Shown here piece after piece: positions 32,308 to 45,099 of a stretch of DNA of 64,000 nucleotides (within the stretch, counting starts at the first letter, position 1; the number at the start of each line of letters is the position of its first letter). Under the pieces are notes generated by a model. The model was not told where the DNA came from and searched no databases. It saw only the letters and a list, made by a program, of their open reading frames with translations. Origin of the DNA: Lepidodermella squamata (Eukaryota > Gastrotricha); contig JBLDXI010000036.1 of the NCBI GenBank assembly GCA_047495785.1, positions 806,001 through 870,000 of the forward strand, read 5' to 3'. A program made the position numbers and the translations under genes.

Positions 32308-35300
32308 ATGGCCATCCGAATATTTTCGTCTCGAGTACCGGGCAATAGCAGCGTGAGTTTGACAGCCAATTTTCTGAAAATTTACCTTATCATGTTTTGT
32401 ATTCAGATTAGACATCAGCAGCGGCATTTATTTGACATTCTTCAGACGAAGAAAATCGCCTACGATGAGATCGATATCACAGATCCGTGGAATGAAGAAT
32501 GGAAGCTGTTCATGCTGGAAAACTGCCCTCCTGACCCGGGACGAAACCGCCCGATCCCGCCTCAAATTTTCTCCGGAGATGCTTACTGCGGGGTAATTTT
32601 AAATTGGTGACATTTTTCAAGCATAATTTACCTTTTCCCCCCGTACCAACGATTTCTAAGTAACTTCACGTAATTTATGTTTTTGAAGTAGGCTGTGAAC
32701 AAATTTGTGACAAATTAATTTTCGTTTTTTTTAATTATTGACTTGATTCGATTTTTTTAATTTTTGGTACGAAAAGTGTCTGACGTTTCCTGATTTACAT
32801 GCTGAATTTTTTTTTAATTTTTTTTCTGCCTTTTTGGTACTTGGTACCCCTCAAAACAATTAGGTGCATGAACTGAGTAAGACAAGTCATAACACTTTCT
32901 TAGCGGACATTTCGATAGTGTTAATCGATTTTTCAGTCGCTTGTTTTGTTCAGGAGGATTAATTTTGTCTATTTTTTCCAGAATTATGAAGACTTTGCGA
33001 TAGCTCTGGAAAATGAGCAGTTGTGGACCTTCCTTCGCTTACATGCCCCAATCGACGATGAGATGGCACGATGGAAGGTATGAAGCGAATCCAGCTGCTA
33101 TCAGTCTTTTCATATCATCTTATGTTTCTTTAGGCTTCCTGGAGGCATCGGAATGTCCCTTTGAAAAAGCCCGTGCCTGCACTGCAACCCTTAAAATCTG
33201 AAAATACTGAAAGTCAAAGCAAGCCATTGGCCGTAAAATCGTTCAATGAACAGGAAAACCCTGATGGCTTCAAGAAGGCTGCAACTAAAAGCTCTCCAGT
33301 TAAACAAATGGTTCAGTCACTGGAGAGTCAGCTGCCAAAAGACCCTGAGAAAATGCCTTATATCGACGATGTGATCTCGAAACAGAAATGTTTGCCTGTC
33401 GAGGTGAAAACTATCAGCATCTCACAGGCGATTCAACCTTCATTCCGTGATTCAGAGGACGCAGCTCCGGACCCTAAATCCAGGACAGAAGTAGAAATAA
33501 CAGAGCCATCTCTTAACCTCGAGAATCGTCCATACCAGAAGGGAGAACTTGTTTTGGAAACATCAAAGCCTGAATCAGAGGAAATCATCCCTAATCCTGA
33601 GAATGAGCTAGAATTGCCTGTTTCCTCACCTCAGCCTCCCTTAGCGCCCATCGAGGACCTCTCAGTCGATGAAATGTGTGCTTCGCCGCCTCCTGATTCA
33701 AAGGAACATCATGAAGAATTCACTTTTAAACATCGGGAGAAGGCGGAATTTTCCGCGCTGTCGCCCACTCCCCCTATTGCCACATTAGATGATCTGGCTT
33801 TGGGCATGCCTCCGGAGCCCGTTGAGGATGTTACTGCGGCTTCGGTCGAAGATCAAGAAGTTATCGATGATGAGTTGGAAAGATTGCAGTTAGAGGATAA
33901 GGTAGAGATGGAGAATCTGCCGAAGGAAGATGGCTCTGATGCAGCTCAAATCAAAGATCAAGTGGAACTCATTGGAGAACAAGAATCTGGCGCCCAGGTT
34001 ATTGATTCGCAGATTCAAGGCGAATTGGTTGAATCCACTGAAGAAAAACTTGTGGGAATGAGACCACAGTCGCTTGATGCGCGCCAAATCGAACCGGAAG
34101 ATCAGGAAGAAGAGCAATTTTTCGAAGTCGCTGAAGAGAGGAGACAGGTTATTGACGCAGCTGAGCCGGGAGCTGACTTCATTACAGAAGGGATCTCTGA
34201 CGTTCCTAATCTAGAGACTAGAGCAATCATAACGCAAGAGGAATCGGCAAAAGCGGAGGCGAAACCTTCAGAGACAATTCTTCCCGTGGAGGTTCAATCC
34301 TTGGAAGAATCGGATGCATTTCATGAATCCCAAGAGACGATTCCAACTTCAGACGAAGCAATGAAGTTTGCCTCTGCAGTGCTAGAATCTAAAAGACCAG
34401 AGATGCTTGGCCAAGATGAAGGTGCCGATACTCCACTGAAAGTTGAGACTGCAGTTCCAACCCAAGCGTCGAATATTACCCTTGCAGAGCAGCCTAGTAA
34501 CACAGCCGTTGATGAAGGAATGCCAGAATCCATTCAAAAAGTTGACGAATCACTTGAAAGTCCTGCTGGAGGCGAGGAAGACATCGTAGTGGTTGTGGAA
34601 GAAGTCAAGGGAGACCGTCTTTCAAAGGTTGAAACTACTAAACTTGGGGACATAGCTACATCGGCAATGGATTCTGATGGAACAGCTAATCATCGTGAGG
34701 ATCAAATTCAGCCTGGATTACAGGCTTTGGAAGTGGACTTGAACCAAACTTCTTCTGTGAATGAGGAAATCGCTGCTGAAGCGTTTTCCGAACAACCATT
34801 ATCGGAGATCCTTGAGCAAAATCTAGACGTTTCTTCAGAACAATCTCGAGAAATTGAGGGAGCTTTAGAAGGGCCCGAAAATCTTGATATCGATCCCTCA
34901 GAAATCAGAAAGGATGACATACCTCAGACGGATTTGAATTCGACTACCAACATGGTTTCAGTAACGGAGGATCAAACGATGCCTAGTGACATCAAGGCTG
35001 AAGAAGATCTTGACATATCAGCTTCATCTGTTGAATTGGAGGACGATAAATCTCAGCAACTGAAGCCAACTCAGCCTCACCAGCTAGAAACCCTGATTAG
35101 CGAGAATGAATCTAAGGACAAGGAACAGCCTTTTAGCCAAGACAAATCAATCGCCCTTGAAGCTGCCGAGAACTCAGTTCAATTTGATGCACAAGCCAGT
35201 GCTGAGTCGATTGGAGAAATCATTCCACTACTGGTGACTGACCTTCGTAAAGCCGATAATACTCAATCAGCTCTGGATGATGAAGATTTGACCAGAGTCG

Positions 35301-38300
35301 AAAAATCCTCCTCAGAAAAACCTGAAAGCATTGCGAGTGAAGAGTCATTTCACAGTGTTACAGGCGAGAAAGCTGAGGAGGGGCAGCTGGAGGAAATTGA
35401 TAAGATTCCCCAGCCTGCTTATCAAAATTTCGAATACGACAATGGTCCAATGGCATCAAAGGAAGAGTTGCAACCAGATCAGGGATTTCAAAGTCTTAAA
35501 GATTCTGTGGAACAAGCTGAAGAATTAGCAACATCTACGCCCCTTTTGTCTCCTTCAATTGAGGAAGAAAAATCAATAACGGAATTAGCTGATCAATCAG
35601 CCAAGGAAGTTGGAAACGAAAGCGCTACGGCCAAAGTAGCCGATGAGATATTGGCAGAAAGTGACAGTCAACCTGACCCTGTAATTCAGACTAATACCTC
35701 TGAAGCGCTGGCTTTAGATCAACACCTTAGCAGTGCTATCCCGGCGGAGGTTGAGCGGTCAGGCGGAGGAAGTACAGCTGTATCTGACGCGATTCCTATC
35801 GAGAACTCTGAGGAAAGATCGGCCGGAGAGGAAGTCGTCGCGGAGCAGTTCATGGCCAAGCTGGAAACGGCTAGCTCAATCACGAGCCCAATGAGTGATG
35901 TCTCTGCTACCTCCATGACCGACTCAAAATATGAAAAATCTCAAGCTGACCCTGAGGCTGGGGAGACAAAGGGCCTGAATCCGGAGAATGTTGCCAATGT
36001 TCAGGACGAATCCGAAGCTAAAAAAGGTCCAGAATACGGTCTCAAAGCTGCATTTGAGTCCTCAGTTGAAGATGGAGCTGTAGAAACTTCACCGGAGCAA
36101 GATTCAGATAAAACTGTCACCCCTGGGATTACCCCGAGTGCATCCGAAGATCATACAGAAGGTACCGGTGAAGTGCTGAATCCCGAGGCAATTGAAGACG
36201 AGATTGAAGCGAGGTCAAGCGATGTTATTCCAAACACGGAAGTCGCTGTCGAAACGGCAATGAAAAGCGACGATTCCTTGGATAACTTGGACCAAGTGAT
36301 GAAGGATGAGGAGGTCATCCCAGAATCGGCCATTGTCGAGTCTTTATCCGACCCTAAGTCAATCACAGAACCTAATGAAAAAAGCCAACTCAATCCTGAT
36401 TCAGCAGTGATGCAACCCGAGAGCTTGGTTTCAACTACAAGCGGAAAGGTTTCTATGTTAATCCTCGAGAATGCGGAAGAATCAATTAAGGAACCCTTGC
36501 AAGACGATTCAGAGCTCGTCGATTCCTTGACCCAAGAAACAGCCACGGAATTAGATAGGAAAGTGGAAAAAGCCCCGGAGATCTGTGCAGCTGTGATTGA
36601 TACTCCTGAAGATATAACAGCGGCACAGGATGAACATTTACCTGAAAAGACCTTAGTTAGAGGTGATGAGCCTTTTGATGAGCCCATATCGGCTGAATCA
36701 ACGGAGCTCAAAGTCGAATCTTTCGTTGGAATTCCAGCGAAAGATGAAGGTCGACTCGAAAACGAGTTGGGTTCAACACTCGAAGCTGGCGAAACGGATA
36801 CAGATCTTCCAGAGCTGGATAACCAGGTTGGAAATGCTGAGGAGACTATTCAACCTGATCTCAACGCTAGTCAAAGTGGAGACAAGTTTATGCTGGATTC
36901 GGAAATCCCCAAGCTAGCAGCCGAGGAACCAATGATAGAAGCCAGCAAAAGTCAAGTGGGCGAGACCGAAGGGCTATCATCTCAAGCTGAAGCTTTGGAG
37001 GCTTCTGAATCTAGTGAGAAATGTGAGGATTCTGGGCTTATTGCATCAAATGAGGAAACCTCCGGACTAATCGCGGAAGAATCTGGCCTTTCGCAAGTTG
37101 AACCTCAATTTGAAGAAAAAGACTCAAGAAAAGTTGCCGCTGATGATCAGCATGATCAGCCGGAGAAACAATTCAAAGATCAAACTGAAACAGGCGTGGA
37201 GGCGACGGAATTCGACCTAAACCGTGATTCTTTCTCGGAGCATATCACAGCTGAGATAACTTCCGATCAGTCAGTGTCGGAGGAAATCCATGTAGAGAGG
37301 CACGATCCTTTCCCAGAGCGGACTGAGACAATTGTTGGAGTTCATGAAGGGCCTGACAACGTGGATAGCGATCTTTCAGAAGTTGACTTGGTTGAAGCAC
37401 CTCAGACAAATTTGAATCCCACGGCTACCACCCTCCAAGAAGCCCATGAAGATGAGATTGTTGCTGAAGATTCCAACACTGTTAAAGATAAGATCGAAGA
37501 GCAAGATCTACCGGCTTCTTCTTCTGCTGTTGAGGAAATCGGCATTTCAAGTCTGTCTTCTGAGAAATCTCAAACTGAAGCTTCAGAGGCTCCGATTTCT
37601 CCTACTGGCCGAAGCTCCGTCGAAGAGGCAGTTGGTATCCCGATCAAAACAGAAGTGATCTCTGATGAGCTAACGGACGAGTCTGAGCTGCTTGATATCG
37701 CCGAACTATCCAAGAAAATTCCTAGCTCTGGAACGTCTAGTGAACAATGGAAAGATGACCATGAATCAGCTTCATCTGCGGAAAATCCCACTGAGCTAAC
37801 TGAAACGGGTAAAATATTTGTTTTATTATAATAAACCAAAGTAATATATATATTTTCTCTCAGATGTTGTCACTGAGTCGACCGTGGCCAATTCTGCCGA
37901 AGAAAATAGGGATCAAGTGGGAAAGCAAGAGCTTATTGATGAGACGCCACCTGTTGTTGAAGCACATGCAAGTTTGACAGAGGATACGCTTGAAGAGCAA
38001 ACGGCCCAGTTGAGCTTAGATCAAGAAAAAGAGGCTGATATAGCTGAACAGCTAGTAAGCGAGATTCCCTCTGATCAATCCGGCCTTGCTATTGCCGAGG
38101 AGCTAAATAAGATCGAACAACCGCACGAAATGTCGTTTGAAGATGAACCGGGGACTGATTCAAAGGGTGACGCCACTCGTGGTGTTGATACTAAAATGGA
38201 AGAAGATCTTGATCTATCTCTGGAAGAAAAGATGGTCGAACGCCCCGGGCCAGTCGATAAGACCTCTTCTTTCGACAAGATGGAAGAAATCACCGGTCGC

Positions 38301-41300
38301 ACTGAAGTTTCAGCTGAAATGGAACTAGCTGATAGTCATCAAGCTGCTATAGATGCTGCAACTGAAGACACGACTTCTGCAACTCAGCTTAAAGAAGCGG
38401 ATGTCTCAGATGAAGCAATCATCCAAGAAACATCCGGTACATCTGATATAGTTCATAAAGTAGACGAGGCCGCGCAATCGTTGCTTGAAATCTCATCAAC
38501 AGCTGATGAGCCAACGGCCGTCACTTCTCCTAGCGAAGGTCCAAGCCAAGGCGAATCTGCAGAAATAATTCAAACCGATGTGATTCCAACCACGCAAGCT
38601 GATCCTACTTCTGCAGTAGCAGAGATTCTCGTGGAAAATAAGTTTGACGATGATGTTACCTCGAATCTCACAGATGCTAGCGAAAACGAACCGGTGGGAA
38701 ATGCTCGAGCAACCAATCAAGCTGAAGCTGGAAAAGCGGAGGAGGATACCTCAAAAGGATCGGTTGATGATAGGCTCGAAGAGCAAACAGCAAAGTTGGA
38801 CTTCGCTCACGAGGAAGATCTTGAGAAGACCGAACAGCCGGTAGCTGAGCTTTCTTCTCATCAAGCTCCATCTCAAGAGAAGACTGATAACAACAAAGAT
38901 CCTGTCGTTCCGACTTTGCCCGAGGAAGCTGCAGTTGATGCTGAGCTGTCTGTTCCAGTCGATTTTGCTTCGAAGGGCGGTAGCAATCTTGATGAAGATA
39001 CTAAAATTGAGGAAAATGTTGATTTACCTCTCGAAGAAATGCTGGTTGAACGCCCGGGGCCGGTCGAAGAAACCTCTTCTCACGGCAAGATGGATGAAGT
39101 TACTGGTCAAATCGAAGTTGCAGCTCAAGATGAGTCAGCGGATAGCTATCAAGCAACCTTGGATGCTACAACTGGAACCTTGGTGGAAGAAGCTGCTGCC
39201 TCAGATGAAGCAATTATCCAAGAACTATCAGATTCTCCTGTAGCTGAGGACGAAATTGCTGCTGTAGAAGATGAGACGGCGCAACCATCAACAGCTGAAA
39301 AACCTATTGGAGAACCAGGCCAAGGTGAATCTGCGGAAATAATTCAAACGGAATTTCACGACATTCGAACCACGCAAGAGGCTCCTGCTTCTACAATTAT
39401 GGAAATTCCAGCGGGGAATGAATTTGCAGATGATGTTCCCCCGAATCCCACAGATGCCTGCGTAAACGAGCCGGTGGTAGAACCTCAATTAACGAGCCTG
39501 GTCGAAGCTCGAGAAGTGGAGGATGTTCTGGGCACTGAAGCTATCCGACCTCCAGAATTCTATCAAGAGATGAATAGTTCTGAGCCCAAAGATTCCTCAA
39601 TTGCCGAATTTCCCGATCTCAGCGGAAATGTAATTCCTTCAGATTCTCAAGCAAAAATCAGCATTCAGTCAGAAAATGTAGAAGAAATCTCAATCACGGA
39701 TGACCAACTGCCTGTAGATGACACGCAGCCGGTGATTGAAGAGCCAACCATCATTCAGTCTCAAGCAGTTCCTCTGGGGAATGACGATTGCACCCTGCCT
39801 CCTCGTTCAGTTGAAGTTGAAGACACAGTAGATATTCCAGAACAACAGTCGAGCCACGAGGATTCCCCCTTGGAGCTTGCAACAATCGATTCGGGAGAAA
39901 TTGCAGAGCCCAAGAAGTCATCGGATGAGTCAGAAATTACCGGTCAAGAATCGTTCCCCGACAATTCCGGGAAAGAACTGGACAGTGAATCAACAATCCG
40001 TGATTCTGATTCTGTTGAGAAGGTAGATCTACAAGCTAAACAGGGAATCTTGCCTCTCCTGCAAACATCATCTGATCTGGATGTTGGCGGATCGACAAAT
40101 AAATCCGACGCACTCGATGCTGTGTTGTCTGAAATTACGACAAAAGAAGAAGCAAAAGCGGCGCCTGGAGAAGAATCGGAGACACTCGATGCCCCAGCGA
40201 AATCGGAGGAGAATTTAAAAATCGAAGAAATGAAACCTGATGAGATGGGGGTAAAGGCTACAGACCTAGCCTCAGATGATAATGCCCAGAAATTTGAGGC
40301 TGAAATCGGAGAGCTGAAGGTGGCGACTCAGGATCATCTCGACGAAACACTCTCATCACCGAGTCGGGCAGAAATCAAAGCTGAAATCGCCGAGACTTAT
40401 TCCGCCCTGATGGAAGAGAAGATGATGGAGGCTCCTCTTGAGAAAGGCGATGAAGTCGATGTCTCGAGTCTCGAACGACAAATACCGGCCGATTATTCAA
40501 TCAATGAGCCTCAAAGAACTCCAAATGCTGCTCAAGACTCAGCCGAAATAATTCAAGAAGAACTGCCTATTGATGAGCCATTTGACTCTGCGGATATCCC
40601 GAATCCTGGCGGAGCTCCAGTAGAATTCTTCGATGATGAAGATGATCTACCTCAAGCTAGGGCGAGCTTCAGTGATGATTTCTTTGATCAACCTGATGGC
40701 AATCTTCAGCCGAACCCTGAGCAATGGCAAGAGCCGGACGGTTCATCCACAACTGAGTTGGTTTCAATGCAAGCGTTATCGCCTTCAACAGACGGACCTC
40801 TGGAGGGAGATGAAGATGGCGTCCCAGAGTCGGCCGGCGAGGATGATTATTCACGGGCTTCGGTAAGGGTCTTCGAGAGATCAGAGACGTCTTCTCCTGA
40901 AAAACTCGATGAAGCGGATCCCATACAAGAAAAAGTCGTTACATCAGCCGAGGCTGGGGAAGAGATCAATCCTCCACCCCCCGATCACAGTGAGGTTCAA
41001 AAGGGATTCGAGGATAATACTGCCCCGGAAAAGGAGGATTCCCCTAGAAATCTCAAGACCTATTCGACGGTTTTGAAACAGGCCAGTGGAATCCCGCGTC
41101 CAACTTCCCCGATCTCCCAGCCTATCCCGATCAGCCCACCAATGCAATCAAGGCTGGCGAGTAACATTCCAAGGCCAGCTTCAAGGCCGATGTCTCCAGA
41201 ATTAGGTCAAAAGGTTCCTCCTATTCAAACTGAACCTCAATCTCCTTCTGATTTTCGAGAGAAGGAGGTTGAGCGAACCTCGGAGATGCTGGTCGAAAAA

Positions 41301-41504
41301 AGCCAGTCGAAAGTCCAGCTCGACGTACCTGGTCTGAAGGTTGATGATCCTGAAAAGAAAAGCCTCGCTAGCTCGAACGAGAGCGTGAATTCAGCCGATG
41401 CCTACTTCAGTGCTGCGGAGGAAGATGACTCGTCGAAGCCGTCAAGCAAGCCAAGTCTAATTCCTGTATTGAAACCTGATACTAAGGACAGTGATAAAAA
41501 ATGA
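32308..41504 (+). CDS. giant SH3BGRL-domain acidic protein with SxIP motifs
   Basis: Five exons, 32308-32352, 32407-32592, 32982-33077, 33134-37808 and 37864-41504, join in frame (2,880 residues). Residues 1-109 form an SH3BGRL domain, a thioredoxin-like fold, with PPQIFSGDAYCG and FAIALENEQLWTFLRL matching the human protein's PPQIFNGDRYCG region. Known SH3BGR proteins are short with a modest Glu-rich tail. Here the tail is about 2,750 residues of Glu/Asp/Ser/Thr/Pro-rich, almost cysteine-free sequence. Two repeats of about 250 residues (each with VERPGPV) lie at 37.99-38.70 and 38.78-39.48 kb. Near the C terminus are ASGIPRPTSP and ASNIPRPASR, which fit the SxIP motif for EB1 binding at microtubule plus ends. 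It is likely cytoplasmic; a scaffold role is inference. Confidence 0.82.
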
Positions 41505-42046
41505 TTAACCTTGTATATATCTGCTTCAATTATTCATTAGTCTAGCTTTTGAACTGGGAAAAACATACATTGTGATTTCAGGTAGCGTTTAGTTATCCTG
41601 CTTTGTAGAATAGATTTTCATCTCGTTTTATTTGCTCAGATAGGTTTATTGGAATAAAACTTAATTATGCAGTTTTGTTGTTGACAACAGTGTCTAAATC
41701 TACACAGGAATTATAGTAATCGCTATAGGAAGAAACCGTTCAAAGCAAGAAGAATATTGGATACTCGAACTCAACGTCAACGAGAGGGGCAGAAGCAAAA
41801 GACTTTTTAACTTGTCACCCGTCTACTTGAAACTGAAATTCCCTCTAGTTTTCATCTCCTTTTACTGCATGCTTCTCAGTTGACTTACTTACGTGACAAA
41901 CGTTCGCTCGCCGCTTTCGTGCGCCTTAGCTTCAAATCGATAGAGAAGAAAAAACAATTTAACGCATGGCAGCTGTTCAACACGTGGCAAATGCTCGCAT
42001 AAAGTGTTTGACGCTAATTAATTTTTATTTTTCTTAATTTCCATTA
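41505..42046. other. intergenic region
   Basis: 3' UTR of the giant gene (AATAAA near 41655), then promoter sequence of the PAN gene. No further gene is seen. Confidence 0.45.
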
Positions 42047-42689
42047 ATGAAATTTCCAACTATTCTGGGGGTCTTCCTGACGTTATTTTGCTCTAATGAA
42101 GGAAGTAATTTTGAATAAAATTTCAAGTTTGAACACGACTTTATCCATAAAATGACTTTCAGGTTTACCTAATTTTTACAGCCGAGTTGGTTATTACTGT
42201 GATGCCTTTTGGAAATACATTCCCTCCGTCAAAACAGCCGAACAATGCGGCGAGTTTTGCACTAATTCAAGTTCGCAATGCATGGGCATCGAATATCACC
42301 CGGTAAAACAAGCTTGCGAACTTCACAAGGCGTGCTCATTCAAAAATTTCTACATTCATGGATGGATAACTTGGAAAAAGGATGAATGTAAGAAAAATTG
42401 CGTTTCATTTCTATCTAATGTGCTATTTTGGTGTTGTTCTTCTGGAACAGCTTTTCAAGCCATGGCGAAATTTAGCAAGATCGATAGTTCGTGCAGAAAT
42501 ATTTATATCGCATCTCAAGAGGAAAATCTGGGCAAATGCGCCTCGAAATGCATGAGCCAACGGCCTTGTCGCGGCTTCAATTACGATGCTGCGAAAAAGA
42601 ACTGCCATTTCAGTAGAAATTGTTTAGCCGGATCCCGAACTACCTTACACGCCTTAACAAGCAATAGCTATATTAAACTTGTTAAATAG
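42047..42689 (+). CDS. secreted protein with two PAN/apple-like domains
   Basis: Exon 1, 42047-42104, encodes a signal peptide (MKFPTILGVFLTLFCSNEG). Exon 2 starts at 42163 and the frame stays open to 42689. A likely second intron is 42388-42450: GTAAG donor, GGAACAG acceptor, 63 bp, so it is in frame whether spliced or not. Two modules are visible. The first has QCGEFCTNSSSQCMGIEYHP and ACELHKAC; the second has KCASKCMSQRPCRGFNYD and NCHFSRNC. This is the PAN/apple cysteine pattern (C..C...C.g..y....C.l). PAN domains bind proteins or sugars outside cells. About 171 residues with the second intron removed, otherwise 192. Confidence 0.7.
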
Positions 42690-43364
42690 TTTTCAAATGT
42701 TTCATTAATTTTAATGCAAATAAACGGCAAATTAAAATTCAATTCTAATTCATAATTCATTGTAATAATCGTTTCAGCAGTGATGTTCTTCCATTTTTAA
42801 TGAGAACATTCTTTGGTAAATTCCAACTCGTACAGTTTGGCCCTGGTCAAAAATGCTGGCCATCGGGAAAACTCTAAAAAACTCTAAAGTTAATGCGGGG
42901 AAACTTGATTGCCATTTTCAAAGGAATTCGTGCAAGGTGCAATTTCAATCAACGCCTTTTTTCTCAAAGCAGTCCTCCTAGAAAAATAGACCAAGATTGC
43001 GGGTCGCAATGTAGCAATCATTTCTGATACCTTCAAATAGTTGGCATACAGCACGGGCTCAATTTGTTATCGTTTGTCATTTGTTTATAGATTTGTGATG
43101 GGGTCGCCCTGATTTCGTTTTGATGGGGATGGTGCTCAATCCTGTCTATAGTCATTTGAAGCGCAGTGCGCAGGATCTAACCGATCTGGATCTAGGTGGC
43201 TTGGCGCTCAGCCAGGCTTCAGATGACATATTATTAAACTTAGAAATGGCATTCAGCAGTGTATGGAACAGTGTGTGAACGAAGTTGTTAACATGTTTGT
43301 TGAAGGTTGTTTCAATCTTATAATCGATCAAAAGGCTGGGAGACGAATATCCAACGTCCAGCGA
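42690..43364. other. intergenic region
   Basis: No supported gene is seen. It leads into a fragment of the giant gene at 43365. Confidence 0.4.
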
Positions 43365-43520
43365 ACTATGAAGGTCGAGTGGAAACCGAGATGGGTTCAA
43401 CACTCGAATCTGGCAAAGCTATGTTACTTACATCTCACAGAGCTTGATACCAAGGTTGGAAATGCGAAATGCCGAGGATCCGCTTGATATCCCCGCTAGT
43501 CAACATGTCGACACTCACGG
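43365..43520 (+). pseudogene. fragment copied from the giant gene exon
   Basis: This stretch (GAAGGTCGAGTGGAAAC...GGGTTCAACACTCGAA...AAGGTTGGAAATGC) matches 36745-36890 in exon 4 of the giant gene, with indels that destroy the frame. It lies about 1.9 kb beyond that gene's stop. It has no start or splice sites of its own. Confidence 0.65.
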
Positions 43521-43996
43521 TGGATAATTCGAAGTTGGCGAAGATTGATAAACATTTATTTGTCTCATTTTAAACTTGATCCGTTGAAGAACCGAAATCG
43601 GCGAGTTTAAAATTGTGAATTTTCTCGGGCGAAAATGAATTCAGTTTGGCATTCCGGATCGTTAAGCTAGTTTCTGATTTTGCTTACATGAAAAAGCGAA
43701 GAAAACCTGAGAACTACACAGAAATACGGGACATTTCTGAATTTACAATGTTAATGTACGAAAACATTTTTTGTCCGGGTCTAAAAGTCTTATCTGAAAC
43801 TGCTATCAGTGCTTGAAAGTGCTATTTTAGAAGTAAGGTTTTGTTACGGTCGCATGATGGAGTTTCGCACGCCTTGGGTACTATTTATTAATTAGCGAGA
43901 ATTATCGAGAAGCATATTCGAGATAAAAGGTAAAATACTTCGAATGATATTTCATTCCATTTAACTTTTCCCAGCATTTTTCCTAGATAATTGATT
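43521..43996. other. intergenic region
   Basis: No supported gene is seen. This is the upstream region of the Ly6-like gene. Confidence 0.4.
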
Positions 43997-44338
43997 ATGT
44001 CACGTTTAACCCTTGTCGCATTCGTTTTCACCGCACTTATTGCTGGTTCATGTAAGAAGTCCCATCTAGAAACGCCAGTACTTATTTATCCGTCATGAAT
44101 TTCAGTTGCTTTCCAGTGCTATGTCGGTACAAGTCAAGGTTCAAAGAAAGAGTTCTTCAAGGCCGACAATTGTGAGATGTGCACGAAGCGAATCGATCAA
44201 TATCTCGATATCATGACTGTCACGAAATCCTGCGTCAACAAAAAGCCGGAGGGCGTCGAGATGAAATGCACAACCACGACAACTGGTAGAAATACTACAA
44301 AATATTGCAACTGCGACTCTGAGCTGTGCAACTGGTAA
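43997..44338 (+). CDS. Ly6/uPAR-like secreted protein
   Basis: Exons 43997-44051 and 44106-44338 join in phase 1 to give 95 residues. A signal peptide (MSRLTLVAFVFTALIAGSFA) ends before FQCYVG. The mature part has eight cysteines. It begins CYVGTSQGS and finishes CNCDSELCNW, the typical end of a Ly6/uPAR three-finger domain. There is no hydrophobic GPI-anchor tail after the final CN, so the protein is probably secreted. Such proteins often modulate receptors at the cell surface; the partner here is unknown. Confidence 0.75.
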
Positions 44339-45099
44339 CATAGAACATGTTGAGACTGTTGAGATTTAATTTGATTCACAAATGATTGATCTACTAAGAT
44401 GTTGCATTCAGCTCGACTTATTTCTTATAGCAGACCATTAGCCCGAATCTAGCCGAACCTTACTCGAGAGGTCCAGGCAAAAAAACCGAAAAACACCACA
44501 GATCAGATGAACTCGGGGCTGAAAATATACCTAATCGTACCCCACGATTCTTCCGGCAGTTTTCCGAGTTCACTCTAGCATTGTAATAAAGAACGAGGTG
44601 GCGCGCAGCGTCGGTTCGATAAAGTATTAGCACCAAGGCTACTTCCACCAAAGTTGCAATCAACTTTCGTTATCACCTATAGAGGGGAAATATATAGGAG
44701 AACTCATTAGAGACGTCACCTCCCAAAACCTTCATCGTCAAAGGACGTGAGATACAAACTATCTGGCAAATTAAATTGAAAAGCAGCAGCTAAACCGATT
44801 TTTCTGACTTAATGACACGGAACGGGGCAAGATTATTCCTTGACAGCAAAAATAAGGACATTTTATTAAGAGGAGTTATGCAAATTCAAACATTTTTTCC
44901 CATCACTGGTTTCTCAGGAATTTCGGCGATTTTCTACAATGAAACTTCCACTTCCGAATCAGTGGAAAACATGAGCTATCCCATGCCTAAATACGTAATT
45001 GGGCCAACAATGCCTCGAATCGCTAAGTCCTTACCATGTTAGCGTCAGTAAACTATGGAGGCGAATTCCCGATAGGCCCACTTTGATTTCAATCAATTT
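44339..45099. other. intergenic region
   Basis: No gene is supported. The open frame at 44812-45042 has no domain or signal peptide. Confidence 0.4.

Noticed and set aside
36151-36711. 186-residue minus-strand Ser-rich ORF
   Set aside because: It is a shadow of the Glu/Asp-rich giant exon.
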